Shown piece by piece: positions 63,132 to 64,000 of a stretch of 64,000 nt of DNA (position 1 is the first letter of the stretch; each line of letters starts with the position of its first letter). Source of the DNA: Natrinema salaciae (lineage in GTDB: Archaea > Halobacteriota > Halobacteria > Halobacteriales > Natrialbaceae). The translations under genes were made by a program, and so were the position numbers. The notes beneath the pieces are model-generated. The model saw only the letters and a list, made by a program, of their open reading frames with translations. It was not told the origin of the DNA and ran no database searches. The stretch is taken from NCBI RefSeq assembly GCF_900110865.1, contig NZ_FOFD01000001.1:744001-808000 (forward strand), given 5' to 3'.

Positions 63132-63239
63132 GGGCGTCGTCCTCACTCAATCGTAGCGCGGTACGATGTTTAAGGATTCCGTTTCGTCCCGAGAGTGTCG
63201 AACAGTCCCACGTGAGAACCTCTCAGCGAGTGCCCACAG

Positions 63240-64000
63240 TCACTCCTCGAACGGGGACTTCGTCGCCTCGGGTTCGAAGCCCTCGAGACTGATGATGTTT
63301 TCGCGGCCGACGCGGAGTTTGCTGATGGTGCCGTCGTCTTCCATGTCCGAGAGGAGCATACTGACTTTGGACTTCGACCAGCCGGTCGCGTCGACGATGT
63401 TGACCTGTTTCATCCGACCGCCGTTCTCACGGATGAGTTTGACGACGCGGTCTTCGTCCGTCATGAGCTCTTCCTCGGAGAGCGGATCGGGCCCCGCGTC
63501 GTCGCCGTCGTTCGTCGGGTCGGTATCTCTCGAGTCCGCAGCCGCGTCATCGTCGCCCTCGGACCGCGGCGGCGACTCGGACGACTGGTCGGTCGTCCCG
63601 TCGGCCGTCTCGGCGCCGGGTCCGTATCGGCGGTACCAGACGACGGCGGCGACGCCGACCGCCGCAACGAGGAGGCCACCGACCAGATACCAGACGAGAT
63701 TGGCGCTCTCGAGCGCGCCCAAGAGCCCGGTGCTGCCGGCGGGAGCGGCAGCACCCGTCGGGGTGACGAGCTCCGCGTGCGGCTGGCCGTCGGCGAACTG
63801 CTGCTCGCCGCTCCACTGGACCGACCCCGTTCGCTCGAGCGTGGAGCCGTCGTACTGGGTGTCGGGGTCCGGGGCGACGGTGCGGAACTGAAGGTCACCG
63901 CCCGGCTCGAGCACGATCGACTGGTCGGACGCCAGATAGAGGTCACGGAAGACGTCGCCGACGACGATCGTCTCGCCCTCGATCGCAGCGAAGTTCGTCC
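63240..64000 (-). CDS. Membrane-anchored winged-helix protein (5' end outside window)
   Basis: The frame is open to the right edge, so the N-terminus is missing. Visible order: an extracytoplasmic beta-rich segment (SIVLEPGGDLQFRTV...), one TM helix (VWYLVGGLLVAAVGVAAVVW), a long Asp/Ser-rich linker, and a C-terminal winged helix (EDRVVKLIRENGGRMKQ, then VSMLLSDMEDDGTISKL). Such haloarchaeal proteins resemble IclR/MarR-type DNA-binding domains linked to a surface sensor and may regulate genes directly from the membrane. The target is unknown. Confidence 0.78.
   Translation of the reverse strand, partial: TNFAAIEGETIVVGDVFRDLYLASDQSIVLEPGGDLQFRTVAPDPDTQYDGSTLERTGSVQWSGEQQFADGQPHAELVTPTGAAAPAGSTGLLGALESANLVWYLVGGLLVAAVGVAAVVWYRRYGPGAETADGTTDQSSESPPRSEGDDDAAADSRDTDPTNDGDDAGPDPLSEEELMTDEDRVVKLIRENGGRMKQVNIVDATGWSKSKVSMLLSDMEDDGTISKLRVGRENIISLEGFEPEATKSPFEE

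Overview
The window is chromosomal DNA of an extremely halophilic archaeon (Halobacteria; the gene set and style suggest Natrialbales such as Haloterrigena or Natrinema, but that placement is only inference). Evidence: high GC, strongly acidic proteins, GTG/TTG starts, TATA-like boxes about 25-32 bases ahead of starts that lack Shine-Dalgarno sites, ATGA-overlapping operons, and many haloarchaeal families (Bax1, AglD-type glycosyltransferases, DUF58/DUF4129/DUF1616 proteins, TAT-exported proteins).

Layout. 0-20 kb is dense core genome: an XPB/Rad25 helicase (cut by the left edge) with its Bax1 nuclease partner; a response regulator; a split NOP2/Sun RNA m5C methyltransferase plus separate PUA-like protein; a PAC2-type chaperone; an amidase; an aldo/keto reductase; an AGE-family epimerase; a PP-loop sulfonucleotide enzyme; a chemotaxis transducer; a CPBP protease; a DUF192 protein; and a citramalate/isopropylmalate synthase that is preceded by a short upstream ORF on the same predicted transcript. 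19.5-30 kb holds a TAT-exported beta-helix protein, an asparagine-synthetase-like protein without the glutaminase cysteine, a four-cluster ferredoxin-like subunit without its usual partners, tRNA-Ser(CGA), a membrane metalloprotease fused to TPR repeats, and PEP carboxylase.

30-44 kb carries a MacB-like three-gene ABC export system and a classic MoxR/DUF58 surface-protein quality-control or envelope locus arranged as two divergent and overlapping gene sets (DUF4350, MoxR, DUF58 and its partners, DUF4129 with Ig-like repeats, DUF1616). 44.3-53.1 kb is visibly less GC-rich and encodes a surface glycan island: DUF2304-GT2 fusion, two GT4 glycosyltransferases, an alkaline-phosphatase-superfamily enzyme, a GT-C-like membrane protein, a methyltransferase and a Wzx-type flippase. 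A NAD-dependent sugar epimerase follows at 53.5-54.4 kb.

54.6-57 kb returns to core genes (MFS, MaoC, CMD family). 57.3-63.1 kb is a patchwork with mobile-element marks: HNH protein, MsrA, a tnpB fragment, an unknown small protein, a tiny membrane protein, a DUF234-type ATPase, a full-length TnpB gene with its 3' omegaRNA-like hairpin and a second look-alike hairpin upstream, then an apparent integrase fragment abutting tRNA-Glu(CTC). The right edge cuts a membrane-anchored winged-helix regulator.

The most unusual items are the paired TnpB-type hairpins, the upstream ORF before the citramalate synthase, the metalloprotease-TPR fusion, and the tRNA-Glu-proximal mobile-element scar. I found no CRISPR array, rRNA or replication origin. 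No wholly new system can be claimed from sequence alone.
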